Below are positions 1 to 8,614 of a stretch of 64,000 nt of DNA, in pieces. The DNA lies in the NCBI RefSeq assembly GCF_036227205.1, contig NZ_CP109442.1:248001-312000 (forward strand), given 5' to 3'. How positions within the stretch are numbered: position 1 is the first letter of the stretch; every line of letters starts with the position of its first letter. Origin of the DNA: Amycolatopsis sp. NBC_01480. GTDB lineage: Bacteria > Actinomycetota > Actinomycetes > Mycobacteriales > Pseudonocardiaceae. The translations under genes and the position numbers were made by a program. The notes beneath the pieces are model-generated. The model was not told where the DNA came from, did no database searches, and saw only the letters and a list, made by a program, of their open reading frames with translations.

Positions 1-296
1 AGCCGGAACCGCACCGGCTCGAGGTCGCTCAGCACGACGACCCCGCCGGCGCGCTCGGTTTCCGCCGACTCGGTCAGTGTGAAGACGCCGTCGGCCCAGG
101 TCGCCTTGGCCACCAGGTGCCAGCCGACGCGCCGGGCGCCGCCCTCGCCGTCCGGGAGCCACAGGCCGAGCGAGGTGACGACCAGGTGCCCGCCGCCCTC
201 GACCGCCGCCGCGGCGATCACGTTCTCACCCGGCTCCGGGCGCGCCGGGAATCCTTCCGGGAGCCCGTTTCCGAAGATCCGGCTCAGCCAGCCCAT
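1..296 (-). CDS. Hypothetical protein, 5' part only (runs off the window start)
   Basis: A minus-strand frame opens with ATG at 296 and stays open to base 1, giving about 98 residues. It begins only one base after the dnaG stop codon, so it is probably translated in the same operon. The visible part starts MGWLSRIFGNGLP and continues with a beta-rich stretch (ENVIAAAAVEGG, LVVTSLGLWLPDG) resembling the start of a small PH-like or sugar-binding-like domain. I do not recognise the family and assign no function. The C-terminus is outside the window. Confidence 0.6.
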   Translation of the reverse strand, partial: MGWLSRIFGNGLPEGFPARPEPGENVIAAAAVEGGGHLVVTSLGLWLPDGEGGARRVGWHLVAKATWADGVFTLTESAETERAGGVVVLSDLEPVRFR

Positions 297-297
297 C

Positions 298-2205
298 TCA
301 GTCCCATCCGCTGGCGGCCTGCTGCCGCAGCGCTTTCCGGTACTGCTCCAGCGCCACCAGGTCGCCGAACAGCGCGCGGTAGTCGTCCGGCGCCTCGACC
401 GGCGAAAGCCGCTGCAGCTTCGATTTGATCTCGCCGATCTGCCGGCCGACGAGGCTCTCCTGCACGCCCGCGAGCACTCCCGAGATGTACCGGGAGTCGA
501 CTTCGCCCAAGGCGCGCAACGGTTCCACGGACAGCTCGCTGAGCACCCGCCGGACCGTCCCTTCCGGACAGTGCTGCGCCGCGGCGTCCAGCAGCGCCGG
601 GCCGGTGAGCCCGGACGCCGCGCCGCCCGCCTTGAGCACGGCCAGGTGGATCGCGACGTACACCGGGTGCGTGAACGCCTCCTCCGGCAGCGAGTCGTAC
701 TCCGGGCCGGCGATCGCGGGCTGCTGCAGCGCGGCCTTGAGCGCCTCGCGCTGGCCGGTGAACCGCGGGTCGCCCGGCGCGGGCCGCGGCAGATCCTGTT
801 CCTTGGGCTCCGGCTCGGGCGCCTGCCTCGAGGCCGCCTGGCGCAACGGCGGCCCGCCGCGCTTCGCCGTGGCGCCCGCGCTGCCGCGCACCCGGTTCAC
901 CACCTGGGCCACGTCCTGCCAGCCCACCCACCAGGCCAGCTTGGACGCGTAGCCGTCGCGGCTGGCGCGGTCCTTGATCGACGCCACCATCGGCACCGTC
1001 TTCTGCAGCGCGGCGACCTGCCCGTCGACCGAGTCGAGGTCGAACTGCTTGAGCATGCTCTTGATCGCGAACTCGAACAGCGGCGTCCGGCGCGCGACCA
1101 GGTCCTTCACCGCCGCGTCGCCCTTGGCGATGCGCAGCTCGCACGGGTCCATGCCGTCCGGCGCGACCGCGATGTAGGTCTGCCCGGCGAAGGTCTGGTC
1201 GCCCTCGAACGCCTTGAGCGCGGCCTTCTGGCCCGCCGCGTCGCCGTCGAAGGTGAAGATCACCTCGCCGCGGAACGCGTCGTCGTCCATCATCAGCCGG
1301 CGCAGCACCTTCATGTGGTCCTCGCCGAACGCGGTGCCCGAGGACGCGACGGCCGTGGGCACCCCGGAAGCGTGCATCGCCATCACGTCGGTGTAGCCCT
1401 CGACCACGACCACCTGGTGCCGCTTCGCGATCTCGCGCTTGGCCTGGTCGAGGCCGAACATCACCTGCGACTTCTTGTAGATCGGCGTCTCGGAGGTGTT
1501 GAGGTACTTGGCCTCGATCCGGTCGTCGTCGAACAGCCGGCGCGCGCCGAAGCCCACCACGTCGTTGCCGACGTCGCGGATCGGCCAGACCAGCCGCCGG
1601 TGGAAGCGGTCCATCGGGCCGCGCTGGCCCTCCTTGGACAAGCCCGACGCGAGCAGCTCCTTGACCTCGAACCCGTGGTTGAGCAGGTACTTCGTCAGCT
1701 TGTCCCAGCCGCCGGGCGCGTAGCCGCAGCCGAACTGCTTCGCGGCCGCCGCGTCGAATCCGCGCTCCGACAGGAAGTCGCGGGCTGTGCGAGCCTCGTC
1801 GGTGGCCAATTGCTCGATGTAGAACGCGCTCGCCGCCCGGTGCGCCTCGATCAGCCGCGCGCGGGTGCCGCGGTCGCGCTGAGCCGCCCCGCCCCCGCCG
1901 CCCTCGTAGGTCAGCCGGAGCCCGGCCCGGTCGGCCAGCCGCTCGACCGCCTCGACGAACGAGACGAGGTCGATCTTCTGGATGAACTTGATGACGTCGC
2001 CGCCCTCGCCACAGCCGAAGCAGTGGAAGGTGCCGTGCGAGGGGCGCACATTGAACGACGGGGTCTTCTCGTTGTGGAACGGGCAGAGGCCCTTGAGGCT
2101 GCCTCCGCCGGCCCGCCGCAGCGCGACGTACTCCCCGATGACCTCGTCGATCCGGTTGCGCTCACGCACCTCCGCGATGTCGCTCTCCCGAATCCGTCCT
2201 GCCAC
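298..2205 (-). CDS. dnaG: DNA primase DnaG
   Basis: This primase lays down RNA primers for chromosome replication and works with the replicative helicase. The CHC2 zinc finger is visible at C41, H44, C62 and C65. The TOPRIM catalytic core follows, with the VVVVEGYTDVMA block near residue 265 and FTFDGDAAG near residue 310, then a C-terminal helicase-interaction region. GTG at 2205 is preferred, starting (M)AGRIRESDIAEVRERNRIDE as actinobacterial primases usually do. A longer frame to 2247 adds 14 unlikely residues and approaches the divergent sigma-factor gene. The length of 635 residues is normal. The gene is followed one base later by a small partial gene. Confidence 0.97.
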   Translation of the reverse strand: MAGRIRESDIAEVRERNRIDEVIGEYVALRRAGGGSLKGLCPFHNEKTPSFNVRPSHGTFHCFGCGEGGDVIKFIQKIDLVSFVEAVERLADRAGLRLTYEGGGGGAAQRDRGTRARLIEAHRAASAFYIEQLATDEARTARDFLSERGFDAAAAKQFGCGYAPGGWDKLTKYLLNHGFEVKELLASGLSKEGQRGPMDRFHRRLVWPIRDVGNDVVGFGARRLFDDDRIEAKYLNTSETPIYKKSQVMFGLDQAKREIAKRHQVVVVEGYTDVMAMHASGVPTAVASSGTAFGEDHMKVLRRLMMDDDAFRGEVIFTFDGDAAGQKAALKAFEGDQTFAGQTYIAVAPDGMDPCELRIAKGDAAVKDLVARRTPLFEFAIKSMLKQFDLDSVDGQVAALQKTVPMVASIKDRASRDGYASKLAWWVGWQDVAQVVNRVRGSAGATAKRGGPPLRQAASRQAPEPEPKEQDLPRPAPGDPRFTGQREALKAALQQPAIAGPEYDSLPEEAFTHPVYVAIHLAVLKAGGAASGLTGPALLDAAAQHCPEGTVRRVLSELSVEPLRALGEVDSRYISGVLAGVQESLVGRQIGEIKSKLQRLSPVEAPDDYRALFGDLVALEQYRKALRQQAASGWD

Positions 2206-2258
2206 GGCATCCACTCTAGTTCTCCCGCCCCGGCGCCCGTGCGGCACACTCTCCCCTT

Positions 2259-3203
2259 ATGCGCACACCTTCGGCTCTGGCCGGTTTCGCCGACGAGTTC
2301 GCGGCGCACCGGGGGCACCTGCTGGGCGTGGCCTACCGGCTCACCGGCACGCGGGCGGACGCCGAGGACGCCGTGCAGGAGTCGTGGCTGCGGCTGGCCG
2401 GGCTGGACGACGCGGGCCGCGCGGCCATCCGCGATCTGCGCGGCTGGCTGACCACGGTGGTCGGCCGGATCTGCCTCGACCGGCTGCGCTCGGCGGCGGT
2501 GCAGCGTGAGCGGTACGTGGGCCAGTGGCTGCCGGAGCCGATCGTGACGCCGTTCGGCATGCCGGTGAGCGAAGACCCGCTGGACGCCGCCGTGCGCGAC
2601 GACGGCATCCGCATGGCTGCGATGGTGGTGCTCGACAAGCTGACGCCGGAGCAGCGCGTCGCCTTCGTGCTGCACGACGCGTTTTCGGTCCCGTTCGGCG
2701 AGATCGGCGACATCCTGGGCTGCTCGGCCGACGCCGCGCGCCAGCACGGCTCCCGCGGGCGGCGGGCGCTGGCCCAGGCGGACCCGCCGCAGCGCGTCGA
2801 GCTGTCCGAACAGCAGCACCTGCTGGAGAAGTTCGTCACCGCGCTGCTGGCCGGCGACATCCGCGGGATGACCGAGCTGCTGCACCCGGACGTGGTGCTG
2901 ATAGGCGACTCGGACGGCAAGGGCCGCACCACCCGCCAGATCATCGCCGGCCCGGACAAGCTGGTCCGCTTCCTGCTGGGCCTGATGCAGAAGTACGAGC
3001 CGGGCCTGTTCGGCCGCGGCGCCCCGGTGCTGGTCAACGGCGACCTCGGCCTGTGGCTGCCGGCGCTGCCGGGACGCGAGGGCTTCCTCGCCCTCGACGA
3101 GCACGTCCAGGCCATGAGCATCCGGGACGGCCGCATCGTCGCCGTCTACGACATCGTGAACCCCGACAAGCTCACCCGCATCACCCGCCCCGAGCTGCCC
3201 TGA
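2259..3203 (+). CDS. sigJ: ECF41-group RNA polymerase sigma factor (SigJ-like) with SnoaL-like C-terminal domain
   Basis: The 314-residue protein has sigma region 2 (AEDAVQESWLRL, residues 35-46) and region 4 with a helix-turn-helix around residues 140-170. A C-terminal SnoaL/NTF2-like domain (about 180-310) replaces an anti-sigma factor in this group. The ECF41 landmark WLPEP lies at 90-94 and NPDKL at 301-305; a DGKGR stretch stands where the group has DGGG. ECF41 factors are usually linked to a carboxymuconolactone decarboxylase, oxidoreductase or epimerase gene. Such a gene lies convergently 7 bp downstream. No clear ribosome-binding site precedes the ATG, so the transcript could be leaderless. 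The symbol follows the mycobacterial SigJ and is by similarity only. Confidence 0.9.
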   Translation: MRTPSALAGFADEFAAHRGHLLGVAYRLTGTRADAEDAVQESWLRLAGLDDAGRAAIRDLRGWLTTVVGRICLDRLRSAAVQRERYVGQWLPEPIVTPFGMPVSEDPLDAAVRDDGIRMAAMVVLDKLTPEQRVAFVLHDAFSVPFGEIGDILGCSADAARQHGSRGRRALAQADPPQRVELSEQQHLLEKFVTALLAGDIRGMTELLHPDVVLIGDSDGKGRTTRQIIAGPDKLVRFLLGLMQKYEPGLFGRGAPVLVNGDLGLWLPALPGREGFLALDEHVQAMSIRDGRIVAVYDIVNPDKLTRITRPELP

Positions 3204-3210
3204 GCCCCGC

Positions 3211-3777
3211 TCACGGCAGCGGGACGCGGCAGGCCTCGCCCGAGGTGAAGCCCTGGTCGACGATGCCGAGGGCGCTGTTCACCCGGGCGCGGGAGTTCTC
3301 GAGGCCGATCTGGTAGGTCAGCTCGACCACCCCGTCCCGGCCGAACTCGGCCTCCAGCTCGGCCACCTGCTCGTCGGTGACGGTGACCTGCGCGCCCGTC
3401 ATCGCGTCGGCGTAGGCCAGGGCCAGGCGCTCGGGGCGGGAGAACGCGGGCGAATCCGCGTAGTCGTCGATGTGCTTGAGGCGCTCGATGTCGAGGCCGT
3501 CGTGGCGCTGCAGCATGGTGCCGAAGTCGACGCACCACGAGCAGCCGATGCTCGTGGCGACGCGGTACACGGCCAGCTCACGCACACTCGCGGGCAGCCG
3601 TTTCGACGCCTTCTCCGCGAGCAGCTCGTGCAGCACGCTCGCGCGCAGCAGCCCCGGATGGTGCGCCACCACGGCCATCGGCGCGGGCACGGCGCCGTAC
3701 CGGCGGCCCGCGATGCGGTAGATCAGCTTCAGGAACGGGCCGGCTTCGGTGGCGCGCTTCGCCGGGATACGGGACAT
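3211..3777 (-). CDS. Carboxymuconolactone decarboxylase / AhpD-like family protein
   Basis: The 188-residue protein has the AhpD-like CxxC pair C79-S-W-C82 in the context ATSIGCSWCVDFG, followed by the helical repeat of the family. AhpD-type members are thiol peroxidase or disulfide reductase partners; the substrate here is unknown. A strong ribosome-binding site (AGAGGAGGAG) precedes the ATG at 3777. A good match to an ECF41 promoter lies 35-61 bp upstream of the start codon. With the convergent ECF41 sigma gene, this makes it the probable main target of that sigma factor. Confidence 0.88.
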   Translation of the reverse strand: MSRIPAKRATEAGPFLKLIYRIAGRRYGAVPAPMAVVAHHPGLLRASVLHELLAEKASKRLPASVRELAVYRVATSIGCSWCVDFGTMLQRHDGLDIERLKHIDDYADSPAFSRPERLALAYADAMTGAQVTVTDEQVAELEAEFGRDGVVELTYQIGLENSRARVNSALGIVDQGFTSGEACRVPLP

Positions 3778-3811
3778 GGTCGTCTCCTCCTCTGGGGTGA
3801 TTCGGGAGGAG

Positions 3812-3838
3812 GACGGGACAGCTGCGGGGAATGTGACG
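3812..3838 (-). promoter_or_regulatory. Predicted ECF41-type promoter of the CMD-family gene
   Basis: Read on the minus strand, a -35 CGTCACA (3838-3832) is followed by exactly 16 bases and a -10 CGTC (3815-3812). The published ECF41 consensus is TGTCACA, about 16 bases, CGTC, so only the first base differs. The promoter lies in the 63-bp gap in front of the CMD-family gene and behind the stop codon of the next minus-strand gene. Confidence 0.75.
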
Positions 3839-3840
3839 CC

Positions 3841-5673
3841 TCAGCGGACGGCGGTGATCGGGCGCACGTCCCAGATCCACACGCCGTCGACGAACTCCGC
3901 GGGCTTGCGCAGCAACAGGTCCACGGTGGCGCGGTAGGCGTCGGAGTGCTCCCGCGGGATCAGCACCAGCACGCTGGCGTGCCAGTAGCGCAGATCGTCG
4001 ATGGCCTGGTCGCGGGCGGTGTCGTCGACCGGCGCGGCGGTGCCCGAATCGCGGATCTGGTCCAGCAGCGCGGAAGTCGGCCGCTGGACGGCGCCGTACC
4101 GGCCCCGCTTGTCATTCGGACCGCTGGGGCCGACGAAGTAGCCCTCCGGCATCGCGTAGCCGAGGCCGGCGTCGACCTGCCAGTGCAACGGCTCCGACTC
4201 GCCCGAGCTGGGCAGCGGCACGGGCACCACGGTGCCGCCCGGCGCCACGTACGTCCGCCAGGTGCCGTCGGCGAAAAACGCCGGCGTGGGCGGGCGGTCC
4301 TTGACCAGCAGTTGCGTCGGCGCGATCGGCAGCAGCACCGCGATCACGGCGCCGATCCACATCAGCCGCACCGGCAGCCGTCGCTGGCCTTCTCCCGGTT
4401 CGGGCAGCGCGGCCGCCGCCGTGAACACCCGGTCGGTGGCGATCGCGAGCAGCGCGCCGATCGCCGGCACACAGGCCATCGCGAGCCGCGACTCCAGCAG
4501 CGATTCGAACAGCGGCAGGTTCGCCAGCAGCTTCCACGGCCCGGGCACGCCGGTGTCCACGTGCACCACCACGAGGTCCACGCCGAGCGAGAGCCAGGCC
4601 ATCAGGAACATCGAGATCGCGATCGAGCGCGCGACGACCTCCCGCCACAGCCAGATCGTCACCACGACCATCAGCACGATCAGCGGCCAGCCGAAGAACG
4701 CGTTCTCCTCGGTCCGGTTGAGCGAAACGTCGGCGGCCTCGGCGGGCTGGCCGGCGATCGACTGCGTGGCGAACCGGGTGAACGCCGCGGTGTCGTTGCC
4801 GACCTGGCCGTGCTCCAGCGCGGTGTAGCTCTGCGGGCCGAAGAACTGCCACCACAACGGGAAAGCGAGCAGCACGAACGCCAGCACCAAGGCGATCCCG
4901 CCGCCGAGCAGCGTCGGCCGGACCATCGCCTTCAGCTCGCGCGGACGGGAAGCGCAGTAGGCGACGGCGAAGATCACGAAGCTCAGCGCGAAGATCAGCA
5001 GCGGCTCTTCGCCCAGGAACACCTGGTACGCGGTGAGCACGCCGAGCCAGATCCCGTTGCGCACCGGCTTGACGCCCTGCGCGATCCGGATCACCTTGAG
5101 CGCCAGGAACGGCAGCACGAACCAGGCGACGAAGTTCGGGTGCGCGTTGGCGTGCGAGATGATCGGGGGCGCGAACCCGGCGACGGCGCCGCCGATCGCC
5201 GCGGAAACCCGGTGCCGCACCAGGTGCCGCGAGAACACCCAGTACCAGGCGGCCGCCGTGCCGGCCAGGCTGCCGGTGAGCGCGATGGCCCAGGTCGCGG
5301 TGGGGCCGAACGTCAGCGTGATCGGCGTGAGCGGGATGGAGACGCCGAGCATGGCCGTGTTGGCCATCATGTTCACGCCGAGCGGGTAGTTCTGCAGGTC
5401 CGTGGTGAACGGGTTCTGCAGGTGCAGCACGGACTTCGCGGTGACGGAGAAGAACCACTCCCACATGTTCTGGTCCGACGCGCTGTTCCACAGGTAGCCG
5501 TGGCCGAGGTCGGCCCACAGCCCGCCGAACAGCACCACCGAGAACGCCAGGTACGCGCCCACGATGCCCGCGTCGGACCAGGAGCGGCGCAGCTTCGGCT
5601 CGGCCACGGTCGTGGGCGGGCCGGTCACGACGGGGATCAACTCGGTCCTCGCCTCCGGTTGGAAAAGGCTCAC
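3841..5673 (-). CDS. Polytopic membrane protein, GT-C glycosyltransferase-like
   Basis: This 610-residue protein has roughly ten hydrophobic segments between about residues 35 and 430 and a soluble C-terminal part. An acidic motif in the first extracytoplasmic loop (NSASDQNMWEWFF) and the pattern of loops resemble GT-C lipid-linked sugar transferases of the actinobacterial envelope. No catalytic assignment can be made by eye. The GTG start at 5673 overlaps the serpin stop codon by one base (TAGTG), so the two are translationally coupled. It ends just in front of the ECF41 promoter of the next gene. Confidence 0.75.
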   Translation of the reverse strand: MSLFQPEARTELIPVVTGPPTTVAEPKLRRSWSDAGIVGAYLAFSVVLFGGLWADLGHGYLWNSASDQNMWEWFFSVTAKSVLHLQNPFTTDLQNYPLGVNMMANTAMLGVSIPLTPITLTFGPTATWAIALTGSLAGTAAAWYWVFSRHLVRHRVSAAIGGAVAGFAPPIISHANAHPNFVAWFVLPFLALKVIRIAQGVKPVRNGIWLGVLTAYQVFLGEEPLLIFALSFVIFAVAYCASRPRELKAMVRPTLLGGGIALVLAFVLLAFPLWWQFFGPQSYTALEHGQVGNDTAAFTRFATQSIAGQPAEAADVSLNRTEENAFFGWPLIVLMVVVTIWLWREVVARSIAISMFLMAWLSLGVDLVVVHVDTGVPGPWKLLANLPLFESLLESRLAMACVPAIGALLAIATDRVFTAAAALPEPGEGQRRLPVRLMWIGAVIAVLLPIAPTQLLVKDRPPTPAFFADGTWRTYVAPGGTVVPVPLPSSGESEPLHWQVDAGLGYAMPEGYFVGPSGPNDKRGRYGAVQRPTSALLDQIRDSGTAAPVDDTARDQAIDDLRYWHASVLVLIPREHSDAYRATVDLLLRKPAEFVDGVWIWDVRPITAVR

Positions 5674-6839
5674 TACGGGCGCACCACCCGCGCGAAGAAG
5701 TACACCGCACCGGTGCCGGCGTGCCGGACCAGGAGCAGGAACGGCCGGTCGACCTGAACGTCGACGGGTTCGGACATGTCGAGCGACAGGGTGCGCATCG
5801 TGATCGCGGTGGCGGCGGCGCCCTCGAGGCCCTGCTCGTCGACCCGGAGCACGGCCTGGTGCAGCACGCTGTCCACCCAGAACGGCTTGGTCGCGGTCAG
5901 CCCGGTCAGGTCGGCATCCGGCTGGAACATCTCGCGGACGCCGAGGGACTTCAGCGCGCTGTCGAGATCGGTGCGGACGTCAAGCGAGATCTTCGGCAGC
6001 GCGAGGCGGACCTTCTGGCGCCGCGTGCCCTCGATCAGGGCGGCGAGGCGGTGCTCGTCCAGCGCGGCCTCGGCGGGTTCGAGATCACCGTCCGGCAGGA
6101 GGACAACGGCCTGGACGCCGCCGACCGCGTTCAGCGTGACGACCTGCCAGCCGTCGGCCTGCTGGTAGCCGACGGTCTCCTGGAGGTGCATGGTCGGCAC
6201 GTCGCGCGAGCCGCCGGGCCCGTGGAACGCGGCGGGCGCGGTGGCGCCTTCGGGGAACGGGAAGCGCCAGGCGGTTTTGAGGTAGAGCGCGTTGACGATG
6301 CTGGCCCGGGTGTCGGTGTCGAGGGAGCCGGGAGGCAGCAGCTCCGGGATCAGGCCGCGGGTGGTGCGGCGGACGTCGGTGTTGATCAGCTCGCGGGCTG
6401 CTTCGGGGTCAGGGCTGAACGGCGCGGTCTCGGTCTTGCTGCCGGGCCAGGCTTCGAGTTCGGTTCGGAAGCTGTCCTCGACGGTGATGAGGTCGGAAGC
6501 CCAGAGCGTGTTCGCGACGGCGAGGATCGCGGCTTCGTCGTTCAGGATCGCGGCTTCGCGCAGGACGCGGGCGTGGGGTTCGAGGTCGGCGGCGGCGGTG
6601 GTGGTGGTGGTGGCTTCGCCGGTGCCGTTGCCGGTCGCAGTGCCCTCGCCGGTGCCGGTGCCTTCGCTGGTCCCGGCCAGCAGCGCGAGCAACTCGTCGG
6701 CGGTGCGCCCGCGAGCAGCCCGGCTGACCAGCCCCAACGCGCTCGCCGCGGAGTACGGCGAGAAACACGCGTCAACCCCGCCTGCCGCAGCGGCCCGGTG
6801 GAGTGCGAGCGTGAACCTCAGGTGGCTGTCGACGGCCAT
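5673..6839 (-). CDS. Serpin family serine protease inhibitor
   Basis: The 388-residue length and fold-specific motifs fit a bacterial serpin. The C-terminal signature reads VDRPFLLLVRHAGTGAVYFFARV, split here around FLLLVRH and VYFFARVV. The reactive-centre hinge EQGLEGAAATA (about 335-345) is alanine-rich as in inhibitory serpins, although P14 is Leu rather than Thr or Ser. Counting 17 residues from the hinge Glu predicts P1 Leu351 and P1' Ser352, suggesting chymotrypsin- or elastase-like targets. No secretion signal is visible. Residues 56-86 are a Gly/Thr low-complexity insertion not expected in the family. The gene is coupled to the downstream membrane protein and lies behind the palindrome array. 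Confidence 0.9.
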   Translation of the reverse strand: MAVDSHLRFTLALHRAAAAGGVDACFSPYSAASALGLVSRAARGRTADELLALLAGTSEGTGTGEGTATGNGTGEATTTTTAAADLEPHARVLREAAILNDEAAILAVANTLWASDLITVEDSFRTELEAWPGSKTETAPFSPDPEAARELINTDVRRTTRGLIPELLPPGSLDTDTRASIVNALYLKTAWRFPFPEGATAPAAFHGPGGSRDVPTMHLQETVGYQQADGWQVVTLNAVGGVQAVVLLPDGDLEPAEAALDEHRLAALIEGTRRQKVRLALPKISLDVRTDLDSALKSLGVREMFQPDADLTGLTATKPFWVDSVLHQAVLRVDEQGLEGAAATAITMRTLSLDMSEPVDVQVDRPFLLLVRHAGTGAVYFFARVVRP

Positions 6840-6900
6840 GCGGCGACCGTACCGGAACGCCCCTGACCGCGGCGCGGAACACCGGACCTGCCGCGAAGGT

Positions 6901-7292
6901 CCCTGAAGGCCACCTTGAGGGCATGTCGGTCCCTGAAGGTGGCCTTCAGGGCGCTCGCCAAGCTGTGAAGGGGTCCTTCACCGCGTCCAGCGCCGGTAAG
7001 GAGGCCTTGACCGCGTCCGCACCGGCAAGGACGCTTTCACCCCTGCGTCCCGCGGCGGAAAAGTGACCTTCACGTGTCCGGCACGAGCGCTCCACCACGT
7101 CAGGGCGCGCCAGCAAGGAGTCCTTCGCCGCGTCGAGCGCAGGCAAGGACTCCTTCACCGCGTCAGGCGCGCCGGTAAGGAGTCCTTGCCTGCGTCCAGC
7201 GCCAGCAAGGAGGCCTTCACCGCGTCGAGCGCAAGCAAGGACTCCTTCACCGCGTCCAGCGCCGGTAGGGAGGCCTTCACCGCGTCGAGCAG
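6901..7292. repeat. 30-bp-period array of about 12 palindromic AAGG-NNN-CCTT cores
   Basis: This fills most of the gene-free stretch between the serpin start and the dgt stop. Cores begin at 6906, 6936, 6968, 6998, 7027 (decayed), 7060 (decayed), 7115, 7145, 7177, 7207, 7237 and 7267, almost all 30 bases apart. The first two are extended to CCCTGAAGG-NNN-CCTTCAGGG palindromes. Typical linkers read CACCGCGTCCAGCGCCGG. A 30-bp period keeps frames open on both strands, so short chance frames occur. A two-unit copy lies at 60404-60444. Function is unknown; it may be transcribed as serial hairpins. Confidence 0.9.
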
Positions 7293-7306
7293 GGGTCCGG
7301 CAGCGG

Positions 7307-8584
7307 TCAGCCAGGCCGCCCGACGTGCCAGCGGTGCCACTCGTGGGCTTGGGCGTCGGTCAGGGAGGCGACCTGGTCGACGAGTACGCGCAGGCGCGCG
7401 GCGTCGTCCGGGGCCGCTCGCCAGGCCGGGGCGAAGAGCGGGTCGAGTGAGTCCGGGGCGCGGCGGCCGAGGGCGGCGACCAGTTCGACGATCAGCTCGC
7501 GCTGGCCGTCCTGCATGGCCAGGCGGCGGCGGTCGCTCATCACGTAGCGCAGGGCCAGGGCCTTGAGCAGCGCCACTTCCGCCGCGACCTGGTCCGGGAC
7601 GGCCAGGCGCGCGCCGTACCGGGTGAGCGGGCCCTCGCCGTACACGCCGCGGGTGCCGGTGACCACGGCGGAGGCGAAGCGGCCGACCAGCTCGCTGGTC
7701 AGGCGTTTCAGGGCGACCTGCGCGCGCAGCGACCCGTCCGGGGCCGTCCGCACCAGGTCGGCGACCACGGGCAGGTCGAGCAGCTCCTTCGCCGCACCCT
7801 CCAAAGTGGACACCGACTGGGTGGAGAAGTGCCGCGCCGCCGCCTCGGCCACGGCCGCGCGCTCGTCGGAGTCGGCGAGCACGCCGAGGCGGATGCGGCC
7901 GGCCAGCACCCCGTCCTCGACGTCGTGCACCGAGTACGCCACGTCGTCGGACCAGTCCATGATCTGCGCTTCGATGCACCGCCGCTGCCCCGGCGCGCCG
8001 GCCCGGATCCACTGGAACACGGGCACGTCGTCGGGGTACACGCCGTACTTCTGCTCGCCCGGGCGGCGCTCCCACGGGTACTTCATCGTCGCGTCGAGGC
8101 ACGCGCGCGTGAGGTTCAGCCCCGCCGTGGCGCCGTCCTCGGCGACGGCTTTCGGCTCCAGCCGGGTGAGGATGCGCAACGTCTGCGCGTTGCCCTCGAA
8201 GCCGCCGCAGGCCTGCGCGACCTGGTTCAGCGCCTTCTCGCCGTTGTGCCCGAACGGCGGGTGGCCGATGTCGTGCCCGAGCCCGGCGGTGTCCACCAGG
8301 TCCGGGTCCACGCCCAGCTCCTCGGCGATGCCGCGGCCGATCTGCGCGACCTCCAGCGAGTGCGTGAGCCGGGTCCGCGGCACGCCGCTGACCTCGGCGC
8401 CCTCCCCCGGCCCGACCACCTGGGTCTTGCCCGCGAGCCGCCGCAGCGCGGCCGAGTGCAGCACCCGCGCGCGGTCGCGGGAGAACGCGCTGCGCCCGTC
8501 CGCTCGCGCACCCGCCAGCGCCGCGCCCTTGGGTGCCTCGGCCAGCACCCGGGCGCGGTCGTGCTCGCTGTACCCGTCACTCAC
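7307..8584 (-). CDS. dgt: Deoxyguanosinetriphosphate triphosphohydrolase-like protein (Dgt)
   Basis: An HD-superfamily dNTP triphosphohydrolase that cleaves dGTP and related dNTPs to nucleoside plus triphosphate, helping to control dNTP pools. The metal ligands are visible: RLTHSLEV, then GLGHDIGHPPFGHNGE carrying the His-Asp pair, and the later Asp in MDWSDDVAYS. The 425-residue length fits the bacterial Dgt-like group. It lies downstream of YdcF on the same strand after a gap of only about 30 bases. Synteny with dnaG is conserved in mycobacteria. Its 3' end abuts the palindrome array. Confidence 0.95.
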   Translation of the reverse strand: MSDGYSEHDRARVLAEAPKGAALAGARADGRSAFSRDRARVLHSAALRRLAGKTQVVGPGEGAEVSGVPRTRLTHSLEVAQIGRGIAEELGVDPDLVDTAGLGHDIGHPPFGHNGEKALNQVAQACGGFEGNAQTLRILTRLEPKAVAEDGATAGLNLTRACLDATMKYPWERRPGEQKYGVYPDDVPVFQWIRAGAPGQRRCIEAQIMDWSDDVAYSVHDVEDGVLAGRIRLGVLADSDERAAVAEAAARHFSTQSVSTLEGAAKELLDLPVVADLVRTAPDGSLRAQVALKRLTSELVGRFASAVVTGTRGVYGEGPLTRYGARLAVPDQVAAEVALLKALALRYVMSDRRRLAMQDGQRELIVELVAALGRRAPDSLDPLFAPAWRAAPDDAARLRVLVDQVASLTDAQAHEWHRWHVGRPG

Positions 8585-8614
8585 CCCGCCAGCTTAGGCG
8601 CGGGGTCCGACAAT

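Noticed and set aside
79..2451. Plus-strand 790-codon frame over dnaG
   Set aside because: It is a shadow of dnaG; the translation is low-complexity Arg/Ala/Leu/Asp and has no recognisable domain.
6946..7158. Small protein with DAVKASLPAL-like repeats in the palindrome array
   Set aside because: The repeats follow from the 30-bp DNA period and read equally well in several frames; no start site or conserved domain supports it.
6901..7292. CRISPR array
   Set aside because: The unit is about 30 bp in total with conserved linkers; there are no 30-40 bp unique spacers and no cas genes nearby.
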